Positions 47,929 to 59,204 are shown, counted from the first letter of the stretch. The stretch: 64,000 nucleotides of DNA from Pseudocercospora fijiensis CIRAD86 (GCF_000340215.1 NW_006921534.1:6437450-6501449), one strand, 5' to 3'. Program-made: numbers and translations. The notes: generated from the letters alone by a model not told the origin.

Positions 47929-48879
47929 TACTACGCGTATATCGAGAGTAATATCGCGTCTCGCCCTATTACTAATATATAAATTCCTATATCTATAGTT
48001 ACCGTTACTAACTAGGCCTTAATAGACGTTAATACTCGCCTACCTATACCTAATAAATAGGAGCTTATCGATACCTACGTCTAGGCCTATCTAGGATTAC
48101 CTATAGAGTCTAAGCTAGGCTAGTATATCGGTATCGATATCTAAATAGTAAAGGCCGGTAGCGAGTAGCGTACTCTACTAAAGTATATAGACGCTAACGT
48201 ATATAACCTCGTATTCCTAGTAGTCTAGGCCTAGTTTAACGAGAACAATCCGGCTCTACCGGATTATATACCTATATACGAGATTAGCCCTAATACGGCC
48301 GTTAATATCTAGCGTAATAATTACGTCCGATACTTTAGGCCTAGAGAGGAATATATATACTATATTAACGTCGCTATATATATTAACGTTAAGCCCGATC
48401 CTAAGAATCCTACCTACTATATTAAAGGTACTACCGCTAAGCTAGAAGGTTTTATTACTTTTATTAATAGGTTGCTAGTCGAAAGCCTATAGACTACTTA
48501 TACTATCCTTATTACTACTAAGGATTCGTAGGTCTAGAAGACTATATAACTAGGTATTATATATAAGACGCGATATAGCTAGAAACTCGAGTAACTCTAC
48601 GATATCGAGGAATCCGAAGAGTCTCTCGACGACTTTACTATACTCGATAATACCGCCGAGTATATATATAACGCTACTAAGGAATAGAAGAAGGACGAGG
48701 CGTTCCTACTAGAGTATATATCTAATAATATATCTCTTCTATAGGGTACGCGCGCCGCCCGGCTATCTATCGTTATTAGCGATAAAGGCTATTACTTTAA
48801 AAATAAGTTTTCTCTATAAAGTAACTCCGTATAGATACTACTCGATAACGAGTATATAGTCTTAGTACTATAGGGCACT

Positions 48880-48896
48880 TTAGGGTTAGGGTTAGG
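48880..48896 (+). repeat. Interstitial telomere-like tract
   Basis: TTAGGGTTAGGGTTAGG, nearly three perfect units of the telomere repeat common in filamentous fungi. It is preceded by GCACT and followed by TATATAGCGG. A second, one-mismatch copy is at 49434-49450. Confidence 0.7.
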
Positions 48897-49433
48897 TATA
48901 TAGCGGATATATAGTAGGGCGCTAGCGTCGGGCTAATTAGCTATAACTAGCGATACGGTAAGGGCTATAGGCTAATTAGCTATAACTAGCGATAGGAACG
49001 CTCGCCTTTATACGCAATATCGACGAGCCCTATTTACTATTTATCGCCTTCCTTATAGAACTATTCTCTATTTATTCGATATTATAATATCGAAGGTATA
49101 GGAGAATATGTTCTCGCGCCTACTCGTAGGCCGCCTATATATATTACAAGCTAAATAAGAAGGCGGTCGTATTCTAAGTTATATCTCGACTACGCCTACG
49201 TCGGGCTAATTAGCTATAACTAGCGATATAGCTCTAGCTAATTAGCTATAACTAGCGATACGGCTAGGCTTAGGGTTATACCTCGCTATCTTCTACTTAT
49301 AGCTCTCGATACGTCGAAGCGCTTCTAGTTAGTAGAGTACTCTCTACGAGCTATATCGCGAAGATACCCTCTATAGCCTTTACGAAATAGTCTTAATAAC
49401 TCGCTATACTCTATACAGTTACTATAGGGCACT

Positions 49434-49450
49434 TTAGGGTTAGGATTAGG
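49434..49450 (+). repeat. Second interstitial telomere-like tract, degenerate
   Basis: TTAGGGTTAGGATTAGG, in the same flanking context as 48880-48896 (GCACT before, CGTATAGCGG after). It was copied with its array block. Confidence 0.65.
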
Positions 49451-51144
49451 CGTATAGCGGGCGTATAGTAGGGCGCTAGCGTCGGGCTAATTAGCTATAA
49501 CTAGCGATACGGCAAGGGCCGCGGGCTAATTAGCTATAACTATCGATAGGAACGCTCGCCCTCGCGTATAATATCGACGAGCCCTATTTACTATTTATCG
49601 CCTCCCTTATAGAACTATTCTCTATTTATTCGATATTATAATATCGAAGATATAAAAGAATATATTCTCGCGCCTACTCGTAGGCCGCCTACGTATATTA
49701 CGAGCTAAATAAAAAGGCGGTCGCATTCTAAGTCGTATCTCGACTATGCCTACGTTAGGCTAATTAGCTATAACTAGCGATATAGTAAGGGCCGCGGACT
49801 AATTAGCTATAACTAGCGATAGGAACGCTCGCCCTCGCGCGCGACGTCGACGAGCTCTATTTACTATTTATCGCCTCCCTTATAGAACTATTCTCTATTT
49901 ATTTGATATTATAATATCGAAAGTATAAAAGAATATATTCTCGCGCCTACTTGTAGGCCGCCTACGTATATTACGAGCTAAATAAGAAGGCGGTCGTATT
50001 CTAAGTCGTATCTCGACTATGCCCGCGTCGGGCTAATTAGCTATAACTAGCGATACGGTAAGGGCCGCGGGCTAATTAGCTATAACTAGCGATAGGAACG
50101 CTCGCCCTCGCGCGCGACGTCGACGAGCCCTATTTACTATTTATCGCCTCCCTTATAGAACTATTCTCTTAGAGCACTCTCTACGAGCTATATCGCGAAG
50201 ATGCCCTCCGCGGCCTTCGCGAAGTAGTCTTAATAACTCGCTATACTCTATATGCCGCTAAGGACGTATTTAATAGCAAAGTCGGTATCTATACTAAGGT
50301 TAGTCTCGCCTTTACCTCTTTAACGCGCCGCCTATTATATACTAACCTAAGCAGGTTTATATCTATAGCGCGACTTTATCTATATATAGCTTCGCCGTCT
50401 GCGTTACTTTTAGTCTCCTCTATACTAGTAAGAAAGTTCTATAGGAACAGTTAAAGCGCCTTATCGCCGGTAGCTTAGTCGTTCTTATACTAATAAATAA
50501 TAAGTTCATATCTCGCGCTATTATCGCTACTATTACCGCTCGACTACTAGAGGGACTTTAGTAGAATCTACCTAAGCTTAATCTCGCTTTTACCTATTCC
50601 GAGAAGTTAGAGCTAGATCCTACTATAGAATATCTTATAGTAGAGGACTATAGCGGACTTTTCGAAGCTAATCGGTATATCTTACTTAGCCTTTAGCGTA
50701 TAATACGCGAGGTTTTCCCCTTATTAGAGCACCTCTTAGTATATAGTCTCGCATTTTAGCGCCTAAGTATATTAAAGTATAGCCGAAGCGAGATCTAAGC
50801 TCTATCCTAGTTAATAAATCTAACGAGAGCTTCGAGAATATTAATATTATTAAGTACTAGCCTTCTAAGCCTAATAGTGCTCTAGACGCCTCTTAACTAG
50901 AGGCGCTTCGTCGTATCCTAACGAAGTAGCTTACTATTATTTAAGGCCTACCCGGAACTAGTAAGACCTATGTCTCTATATAAGCTATTAAAGTAGTACT
51001 CGAGAACTAGAATAAGGGCGATCTACTAACAATTATCGCTTATTAGACTAACTATACTATCGACTAGTTTTTACGTTATATTGCTATATTCGAGGAAGAA
51101 TTTATACGTCTCGGTAGTCGTAGTAAGGATAAGGATATCGTTAA

Positions 51145-51256
51145 GCTACTTTATTAGAATACGACGAAGCGCTTCTAGTTAGTAAGCCGCTTCGTTAGGA
51201 TACGACGAAGCGCTTCTAGTTAGTAAGTCGCTTTATTAGAATACGACGAAGCGCTT
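51145..51256 (+). repeat. 41-bp tandem repeat in copy A
   Basis: ACGACGAAGCGCTTCTAGTT begins units at 51161, 51202 and 51243, with intervening CGCTT(C/T)(G/A)TTAG. The period of 41 is not a multiple of three. The unit contains the self-complementary GAAGCGCTTC. The same array lies in copy B at 59780-59880. A member of the CTAATTAGCTATAACTAGCG motif follows at about 51310. Confidence 0.92.
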
Positions 51257-52916
51257 AAGAAATATTAAAGTAAGAAGGCGTTCGTATTCTAAGTCGTATC
51301 TCGACCGCGCCCGCGTCTAGCTAATTAGCTATAACTAGCGATATAGCCCTCGCTTTATTAGAACGCGACGGAGCGCTTTCGGTTAAGAAATATATAGGAT
51401 ACTACGAAGTAGGCTTACCTACTAGCTATCTACCTCGGTATATCTCGAGTCCTAGCTATCCCTATTCCCCTAAGCATTTCCCTCCGGCTTTAGGCTTTAT
51501 ATCGATATGTCTTCTAAGGAGTCGTATTCCCCTATCCCTTACCCTCCGGTTCCGTAAGTAGGGATTTACCTATCTTCTTAGCTATACTTTTAGTTTTATA
51601 TTAAGTATACGAGGTACCCTTTCCCGAAATCTAGCTAACCTATCTACCCGATATTAATTAAATATTATTAGAACCTAGCTAACTGTCTAATTAAATAGCC
51701 TTCCTTCGCTATTACGGAAGGCTACTACGAACCTTACCTTGTATCTCGTATTACTCCGCCTATCGCCTAGCAAGGACTTTTACCTTTAATAATAAACCTA
51801 CCTATAATACTCTTTAGGTTTACTTATTCTACAGTACGATAGAGGAACAAGTTAAAACTTTTAGTACGTACCTAAAGTTTTAAGTTGTTTATAGTATCCT
51901 TTAATTACTCGACGTTAGGTTTTATAACGTCTATAGGAAGGCTATAGGTAGTATATAAACCTACTTATACGTACTACTTTATACGTAAAATATACTACGC
52001 TACTATTCCTTACTCTCTTATATATAAAATATATCGCTAGAAAGGGATAGCCCTTTCTAGTATTAGTAGTTTCTATAAGATAGAACTGTTTCCGCGAGAT
52101 AGAACTACCTCCTCGAATTCTATACTTATTAGCGAGGCTTATATATAAGCTTTGCCCTCCGCTATTAACAGAATTAATACGATACCGCCTAAAGGATAGC
52201 GTAAGCTACTCGGTACTAAAGAGGAAGAGCGGAAGAAGAAGGCCGAACGTACTACGAGGAAGTTAGCGAGTATAGCTCTAGGACGAGCTTAGAAGAAAGT
52301 AGAGTAAGCCGAGTAAGACCTAGGCGTAGTATCTTCTTCGTCTATGTTACTACTATATCTAGCCGCTATATCGTCTACCTCCTTAGCTACCTAACTTATC
52401 CCCGATATTAACCCTCTACTTCGTAGCTAAATAGCTATAGTAGGTAGTTAAATACTCTAGAGTTAGTACTATTTAGCTAGTTAGGGACGGCTACTTCTCC
52501 TAGTACTACGACTACTACCGCTCTCTTTATAGATAGCGCCGTATATAAATACTAGAGATAGGCTATAGCTCCTCGCTACCTATATTAACTAGCTCGAGAT
52601 CGACGATATTATCGTAGTAGTCGATTAATTCGCTAGAGCTAATGCCGCTAGCTCTACTCTAAGGGATAGTACTTCTACGTCTATCGTTTAATAATCAATC
52701 GTATAAGCTATCCCTACCTACGACTAGCCTCGGTTAGCTATTTAGCGGGCTCCTCTACGTCCCCTTCTCCCTAAAATAGATAGTACTCTACTAGTATATC
52801 TATCTAATACTCTCCCTTCACATATAGGTCCTTTTACTCTATATAGAATAGTTTACCGCCCCGCTTTAATAGCTACTAGACCCCCTTCGTCCGCTATAGT
52901 ATAATCTCTACTAGCG

Positions 52917-53186
52917 CCGGCTTCTATACTAGCGATATCTCCCGCGCTAGCTTCTATACTAGCGATACCTCTCTAGCTAGCTTCTATATTAGCGATACCT
53001 CCCTAGCTAGCTTCTATACTAGCGATACCTCCTACGCTAGCTTCTATACTAGCGATATCTCCCTAGCTAGCTTCTATACTAGTAATATCTTCCGCGCTAG
53101 CTTCTATACTAGCAATACCTCCTACGCTAGCTTCTATACTAGCGATACCTTCCTCGCTAGCTTCTATACTAGCGACGCCGTCTAAG
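52917..53186 (+). repeat. 30-bp minisatellite, nine units, copy A
   Basis: Nine units built on GCTTCTATACTAGCGATACC, period exactly 30, so the frame is kept. In the frame that joins the flanking Pro/Ser-rich stretch it reads Leu-Ala-Ser-Ile-Leu-Ala-Ile-Pro-Pro-Ala per unit. Copy B has twelve units. Confidence 0.95.
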
Positions 53187-53204
53187 CCTAACTTCTAAGG
53201 AAGC

Positions 53205-53480
53205 GTAGCTTATTCTTCCCTATTACTAGCTTCGAAGTCTACTACTTAACCTACTTCGCCGACTCCTTAAAGAAGTCTCTTTTTCCCTCCTATTCTAGAG
53301 AGCCCCTCGTTGCCTACGACGCCGCCTAAGCTAGACTCCTAAGTAAGCGTAGCTTATTCTCTCCTATTACTAGCTTTGAAGTCCGCTACTTAACCTACTT
53401 CGCGGACTCCTCGAAGAAGTCTCTTCTTCCCTTCTATTCTAGAGAGCCCCTTATTACCTACTTTAAGAGATAGGACGAAT
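53205..53480 (+). repeat. About 140-bp direct duplication within copy A
   Basis: GTAGCTTATTCTTCCCTATT at about 53209 recurs as GTAGCTTATTCTCTCCTATT at about 53349, with the intervening CTATTCTAGAGAGCCCCT also repeated. It encodes Ser/Pro/Leu-rich low-complexity sequence. The same duplication is present in copy B (about 61806 and 61951), so it predates the block duplication. Confidence 0.85.
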
Positions 53481-54029
53481 TAACTACTAGCCTTAGTATA
53501 GCGTAGTCGACCGATCGCAAGCGCGAGTATATCTAAGTCTAATTCTAGAGATAGTATTCCTAGCCCTAGCTTAAGGCGAAGCCCGTCTAGATTAAGAGAT
53601 AGTATTACTAGGTCTAATTTAAGAGAGAGCTTATAAAGGCCTAGTCCTAGAGCTTAGCTATCGTAGCTATAACGTAGACTCCTACTACGTATCCGGGTAA
53701 TTCTAGAGACGTACCTACGCCCTACCTTACTAGAAGCCCTACTACCGCTACGACCTACGCTATCGCGAGGTCGGTAGGGTCGAGACGATAATAGCGACGT
53801 TACGCTCGAAAGCTCGCGAGTACCTTTAGTAACTAGTAGTTTAATCTAATTAGATTTAAGTAGTCCTTCGAGTAGCGACGCTAGGGTTAATTCCGACGAG
53901 GAACTAGATAATCTACCTATTATATCGACCCCTTATAGTCGGATAGTAGTTTACTAAGCGCTCGCTATAGATAGTTACTCTTATAAGTATTCCTAAGACT
54001 AGGATATAGACGCGGAAGAAGAGAAGCCG

Positions 54030-57020
54030 ATACTACCTAAAGTTATACTCGTAGAATTTATTGCTAAGAGTACTACTACTACCTTTGCCTAAAGTTAACT
54101 TTACTAGCTCCCGGATGTACTTACGTACGTCGTGGAGTATAGTAAGCTTCCGACGTATATATACGAGTAGCTCCGAGGCGTCGACTAGTGTAGACTCCTC
54201 GCCGGATAGGTTAATAAGGTATCTTCTACGGTCCTATTACTCGAGAAGTCGTACCTTATATCTACTAATTAGCTATTTTATATTACTCGATACTAGGATA
54301 TTAATATACTTCTCCTCCCTATAATCTTACTTACGACCTATAAAGCCGGTATTCGGTTATTCTATATACCTCGCTTTGTAAAGACTATTACTTACGAGTA
54401 GTATATACTAGTAGGCCGCTCTCCGATACGACCCGAATACTATAAGTATATACAAATCGCGACTAGACTCGATACTTCTAGATTCGATACGTACCTCTTC
54501 TTCTCTAACCTTCTACTCCCTAAAGCGAATCGAAATTAGAAGATCGACCGGTAACGTCGCTATTATATAAATAAGCGTAAATAGGCTTACTTTATTAATA
54601 CTATTCTTATTCCTACGCTTCGCGATACTTATCCTTCTCGAGTGCTTATATATTATCCCCTATCCTTCTAGTAAGTATATAATCGCGTATACGCTCGATA
54701 GATATAAGGCGTAGAAGATAATAATCGTAACGTTAGTAAAATCTCTTACGATATTATAGATCCGCTACTAGCAAATTAAGACCCTATAGTCGACGTAGCT
54801 ATACTACGACTATATCGTTTATAGTAGGGTATCGAACGTCGGTTACGTTAAGACTTAGATTAATATTAGCAGCGTATAGAACTAGTTATTATATAGTATA
54901 GGACTAAAATCCGTCTAGAGATATAGACTCCTCTAGAGCTTAAAGAACTCCTCGATTAGTCCCTCGAGCGCTAGTTTAACCCTATATATTATAATATAGA
55001 CCGCGCTTAGTTCGACCTCGCGTAGGAAGATATCCCTACTAGACTAGTAGTCGAAGACGTAGTAGTATCTCCGCTTATCGCCCTTTATCGAATAGCCTAT
55101 AGTATTACGAAGACTAGCGGCCTTAATATCGAGTATCCTTAAGTATACTAGTAGTTCGGTATATAAGAGGCTTATAGTATCCGAGGTAAACTACTATATA
55201 AGTCCGTAGAGCGGCTTAGTAGTATCGGCTTCTTCTAAGGATATAATATATCGAAGGATCTCTTCGCGTCTATTAACCGAATAGTAGAACCTATTTTTAG
55301 TTAGTTAATACTACCGCTTCTTATATTCTCCTAGTCTACTATCGACTAGGTAGCTACCGTTACTTCCCTTATTACCCGAGATACTATATTTCGCCGAGCT
55401 TGTATCTTAAACGCCTTTAAAGCGGAAATTATATAGGCGTATAATACGCTAGATAGCTACGCCTCGAGCACCGTTCCCTTTAGTATATAAGGAGAGGTTC
55501 GTACTTACTAGGACCTACTCTATTAGCCTAATTTACTTATAACTCGCCTAAGCCTAATTAAGAGAGTAGATAGGCGTCGTACTTACTAGCCTTTCTTCGT
55601 ACTCGAGAGTAAGTACGTCGTCGACTTTATACGTTTACAGTTAAACCGCTAGCTCTTTGTAATATATATAGTCCTTTTATAAAGGTCCGTTAATATAGGC
55701 GTAAATACCGCCTAACTCGATCGCATAACCCGCGCTATTAAGAAAGCCTCTACGTCGGTAGTGCTTAATATACTATTCGACTTACTAACTATAACCTATA
55801 ATAGTAGTTCCTTTAGTATAAAGTATAGACTCTCTCGTAATCGTTATAACTAGTTAGACGCGGGCGATAGAGAGTAGGAAGGACGTCGTCGAGGTTTAAA
55901 TATTATAGTAAGCCTCTATACTACGTACGCCGCCTAGCTTCTAGCCGATCTCTTTAACTAGGTTTAACTACGCTTCTATACTGCCGCGCTCTAGTAGACC
56001 GCCTATACTACCGACTTTCTCTATAGCTAGCTCTAGGCTACCGGTTCGGGAAGGCTAGAGTAAGCTTTCTATAACTATATAAAAGAGACGATCGACTAAT
56101 TCGTTACTACCTACTAAACGTATCGAGTAGCGTATAGGGAGCGTAAGGGTAACGACTTAGAAGAGGATAATAACTCGGATTAGTACGTAGGTATCGTTAA
56201 ACGGGCACTTTAGTAATTAAGCTAGGTATATAGATACCGCTATACTAGCTATATACTCTATATACTCTTAAAGCCTAATAAGCGCCTAGAGGATTAGATA
56301 CGGTTACGCTACTTCTTCTTAGAGGAAGTTACCGATAAAGAGAGAGCTAGTCTCTATAGCTTTTTATACGACCTCGTATATCGGATAATAGGTAGGAGAC
56401 CTAATATTATCGTCGCCCGGGGCGGTAGTAGTAACGCTATAAAAGGTAGCTTTACCTTATTTACTACTATCTAGCAAACCTGCCTTTAGCTACTCTTTAA
56501 CTAGGACGACGGTTTTCGCTATAATAGCTAGAAACGCCGACTATAGCGTAGGTAGGCGAGGTACTATTTCGACGTACTCGCTTTACTTAGTCGGAATTAC
56601 CTAGATATTACGTAATAGTTTAAGCGTAGTATAGGGCGTTATATAATAAATTAGATACGTATCCTCCTAGTATACGATAAAAGTAAAATCTATTAAGCCG
56701 TTCGATAGAAGAAAATACCTAGTACTACTAGTTAATACTAGGTAAAGTAGGTAGCCGCTATCCTAGTTAGCGCGAGTAACCTTATCTAGAATAGTACTAT
56801 CCTATAGTATTAGTCGCTCGTTAGTACCGTAAACAAGAAGAACTAACTTTATATAATTTACCGCTATACTCCTAATCTACTCTATAATTAAGGATAGTAG
56901 AGGATTAGCGAAGATCTTATTAACTACTTTATAGCGATACGACAGATTTAGCGACTAAGAGGGCTAGATAATAGTAACTCTACGTCTGCCGACGACGACG
57001 ATAATAATAAGTAGATTCCG
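54030..57020 (+). pseudogene. Unrecognised protein of about 1000 residues, copy A
   Basis: A plus-strand frame with only Gln/Trp-type stops can be followed from about 54040 to about 57020. The early part contains Thr-Tyr-Lys-Ala-Gly-Ile-Arg-Leu near 54330 and the middle is Arg/Gln-rich. Near the end is an Asp-Asp-Asp-Asp-Asn-Asn-Asn low-complexity run (56990-57010). I see no Walker, integrase or transferase motif. It may be the C-terminal part of one giant protein with the Ser/Pro-rich region upstream, or a separate gene. The first part is duplicated in copy B (about 62640-63058), where LINE copy 4 interrupts it. It joins the gypsy integrase remnant at about 57025. Confidence 0.5.
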
Positions 57021-57024
57021 TCGC

Positions 57025-57774
57025 GAAATAGTAAGGCTGAATTCGTATACAATAACAGTGTCTACTTATCTACTAAGGTCTCCCCTTATTTTGCTATAAT
57101 AGGCTAGAACGCTGCCTTACTACAAGACCTATTTACCTCGCTCGAGGCCGAGCGTAAGGAAAGGGAAGCGCGTTAAGTACCCGAAACACTAGCGGCTATT
57201 AAGAGGGTTTAGAAGATGCGAGAAATCTATACTAAGATAGCCGAGAAGTTAACAAAGGCTTAAGAGTACTAAAAGACCTACTACGACAAGTACTATACGC
57301 CGATAACCTTTAAACAAGGCGATATAGTTATGCTAAGCACTAAGAACCTCCGTATCCGTAAGTACCTATTACCTAACGGTAAAACAAGGCCCAAGCTCGC
57401 ACTAAGATATATTAGCCTATTCCGCATTCGAGAAGTTAAGGGCTCCTCCGTATAGGCCTATTAGTTATAGCTTCCTCCCTATTATACTATCTATAACACC
57501 TTCTATGTATCCCTCCTTAAGCTATATTACCTACGCGAGGGGGATAAAGCACCTACTAAACACGAAGATATACTAGCGGATAGGGAAGAGCTATAGTCTA
57601 TAGAACGTATCCTATAGTACCGGACTAGGAAAGGCAAGAAGGAGTACCTATTAAGATAGTAAGGCTCTAAATAGGACTTATAGGAAGCTAAAGGTTCCTT
57701 TAAGGACATAACCGAGTTGTTAGATAAGTATTAGACTAGCGTAAAGAATAAGAAGAAGGCTAAAAGCTTATAAT
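57025..57774 (+). pseudogene. Gypsy integrase C-terminus with chromodomain
   Basis: Starts at Glu-Phe-Val-Tyr-Asn-Asn-Ser (57040-57060), which matches the end of the integrase catalytic core in gypsy elements. Helical segments follow, then Phe-Lys-Gln-Gly-Asp-Ile-Val near 57310 (the GPY-type region), Tyr-Asn-Thr-Phe-Tyr-Val-Ser-Leu-Leu near 57490 (usual form His-x-Val-Phe-His-Val-Ser-Leu-Leu), and a chromodomain-like end at about 57560-57750 with Ile-Glu-Arg-Ile-Leu. This layout is typical of fungal chromoviruses, whose chromodomain directs insertion into heterochromatin. Gag, protease, reverse transcriptase and the 5' LTR are missing, so the element is 5'-truncated. It keeps more CA/TG than its surroundings. 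Confidence 0.8.
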
Positions 57775-58707
57775 GTTACTATTAAGGCCTAGGATTAATG
57801 CTACCCCCGGGGTGCTATTAGCTAACTAATTAGAGGCAAGCAATTGTTAGCAATAAGAGACAATAAGACTATACTACTATAGTAAACGCGCACCGAGTGT
57901 TAACAAGCGCGCTACGACGCGTTAATTAGTTACTACTCTTTTAAAGACTCTACCTCTTGTCCCTTTATCCTACCGAGGCCTCGAGGCCTAGGCAATCGAC
58001 GAGAATGCGCGCGCGCGCGTACGAATAACGGTGTATTAGAAGATAGCTAGCGCGGCTATATTAGTAACGGTGTTGCAGAGTATGTTACTATTTAAGAAAG
58101 GAAGGATACCGCTATATTAGTAACAGTATTACCGAGTTGTTATTAGTCGAAGAAGGAAATCGAAAGCAAGGTAAAGTTAGCGCTAAGACGACTAGCGCCG
58201 CTATTATCGACATTACTTGCTATTATTACTACGCCTATAGATATAGCCTTACCTATACTACGAGCCTAAGGCACCTTAATCAAACTTTAATTAAAACTTT
58301 AAGGCTAAGTCAAAACCTTAAGCCGCCTAAAAGATTAAGCGACTAATAGACTAACTAAGGGCAAAACTATAGAGCTAAGCTAGCCGGGGTCGATCTTGCG
58401 GATAATAGGTTACTCCTCGATCTATCTAACCCTTTAAGCGAGGCGAACCTCTACTACTACACTTATAATAGCCTTTACCTATAGAAACTAGACGAGCTAT
58501 ATTTTTTCTAAAAAGATAAGATAAGATTGACAATTAAAGGCTACTAAACCTAACTAATTAGGGCTAGCGAAACTACGAACAATAATAGCCCTCGTAATAA
58601 TAAGAACAAACCCTCGGAAGCGGACAACCCTCGGAAGCGGATATAGCTAGGTCTTTTAGAGTAGACGCAAAGAACTCGGTACGATATTACGTAGAACGGG
58701 GGGTAGT
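57775..58707 (+). other. Region between chromodomain and LTR, no recognised gene
   Basis: About 930 bases with no assignable gene. It contains a GC dinucleotide run at 58007-58019 and a segment at 57973-58135 that resembles the 5' end of LINE copy 2. That segment has an internal near-repeat of GCTATATTAGTAACGGTGTT about 75 bases apart. A 69-codon open frame at 58137-58346 has no recognisable feature and is probably chance. A G-rich tract (AACGGGGGGTAG) directly before 58708 could be a polypurine tract priming plus-strand synthesis. Confidence 0.5.
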
Positions 58708-59204
58708 GCTATAATACCCCGTATACCTACCTATTATAGTAGGGAAGGTGCGCTCGTATTGTAATTAGTCGATAGTCCTCAATTCTTATAGTTATATATT
58801 ACTTTATTATATATAGGGATAGCGCAGTTAGAGTTAGACATTGTGCTATATTAGAGGTAAGGTTTGATATAGTTATATAATCGGTAGTTATACGTTCAAT
58901 TTAGCGCGGACTAAGCGGCTTATTAGACCTACTAAGTTAGCGGCAATAGAGGTTAAGACTAGGACAAAGACCGGCTACGAGGGCGCGGCCTTTAGAAGGG
59001 AAGCGTGTGTTAGGACTAAAGAGGTTATACGTAATTAGTATGTAACCGGGCTCGAGTGAAGCTAGGGTCTTAATACCTTAGGTAGGGCTTAGCGCTTAGC
59101 AATAGGCTAACTTGCCTGCCTTCCTCCCTCTCCTCCTAGCTCCTTATCGAATACTACCTATACCTACTACTACCCTATCTACCTACTAACAGACCCTTCT
59201 TACA
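58708..59204 (+). repeat. 3' LTR of gypsy-type element
   Basis: Starts TGCTATAATACCCCG after a G-rich tract and ends CCCTTCTTACA before ATTTCGCC. The distal part from about 59010 matches the LTR at 1887-2090 (inverted). The first 300 bases do not match, so the two LTRs belong to related subfamilies sharing one end. Length is about 497 bp. Confidence 0.65.

Larger units (their letters stand above)
45740..48870 (+). pseudogene. SNF2-type helicase, copy 2, truncated
   Basis: Starts with a basic, Lys/Pro/Thr-rich stretch at about 45760-46000 (Pro-Lys-Lys-Arg-Lys-Lys near 45810, a likely nuclear localisation signal, and Pro-Lys repeats near 45950). A probable intron with two palindromes lies at 46315-46383. 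Motif I is at 47688-47716 (Gly-Ala-Ile-Leu-Ala-Asn-Asn-Val-Gly-Thr-Ser-Lys-Thr, nearly intact). A second probable intron with two palindromes lies at 47783-47928. The DEGH-like box is at 48781-48792, now Asp-Lys-Gly-Tyr, explained by one TpG to TpA change and one CpA to TpA change. Just after the box, near 48870, the frame runs into the tandem array, so the C-terminal helicase half is missing. Like copy 1, it was probably a chromatin-type ATPase. Confidence 0.8.
48870..50170 (+). repeat. Tandem array with 24-bp motif and telomere-like tracts
   Basis: Repeated blocks of roughly 270-550 bases. Each carries a segment running from GACGAGCCCTATTTACTATT to CTAAGTCGTATCTCGACTA and, at the joins, one or two copies of a motif beginning CTAATTAGCTATAACTAGCG. 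The motif occurs near 48933, 48972, 49206, 49237, 49487, 49526, 49760, 49799, 50033 and 50072. A partial copy of the start of the downstream helicase gene (ACTCTCTACGAGCTATATCG) also recurs at about 49350 and 50170. The array joins truncated SNF2 copy 2 to the Hrr1-like gene, so it looks like repeated segmental duplication at one breakpoint. Confidence 0.85.
50170..53900 (+). pseudogene. Upf1/Hrr1-like SF1 helicase block, copy A
   Basis: A decayed superfamily 1 helicase resembling fungal Hrr1/NFX1-type proteins, Upf1-like ATPases linked to RNA silencing and heterochromatin. The N-terminal part (about 50400-50760) carries Gly-Leu-Phe-Glu-Ala-Asn-Arg and Glu-His-Leu-like segments typical of the family. 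Leu-Asp-Ala-Ser-Gln-Leu-Glu-Ala-Leu leads into Walker A at 50945-50968 (Gly-Leu-Pro-Gly-Thr-Ser-Lys-Thr). Phe-Glu-Glu-Glu-Phe-Ile-Arg-Leu-Gly-x-Arg-Ser follows near 51090. Soon after, a 41-bp tandem repeat breaks the frame, and I find no DEAG box or C-terminal helicase half. From about 52130 a separate-looking stretch encodes a Lys/Glu-rich helix (52200-52300) and then Ser/Pro/Leu-rich repeats. Copy B is at 59205. Confidence 0.75.

Noticed and set aside
54061..54324. 87-codon open frame on the plus strand, the longest in the window
   Set aside because: It is out of frame with the long Gln-stop frame of the unrecognised protein here. Its Leu/Ser/Arg-rich composition is typical of an off-frame reading.
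57527..57709. 60-codon open frame on the minus strand
   Set aside because: Antisense to the gypsy chromodomain, which gives a clear family match on the plus strand.
58137..58346. 69-codon open frame on the plus strand
   Set aside because: Not matched by any motif, coded in the untranslated stretch between chromodomain and LTR. Kept only as a note within that region.
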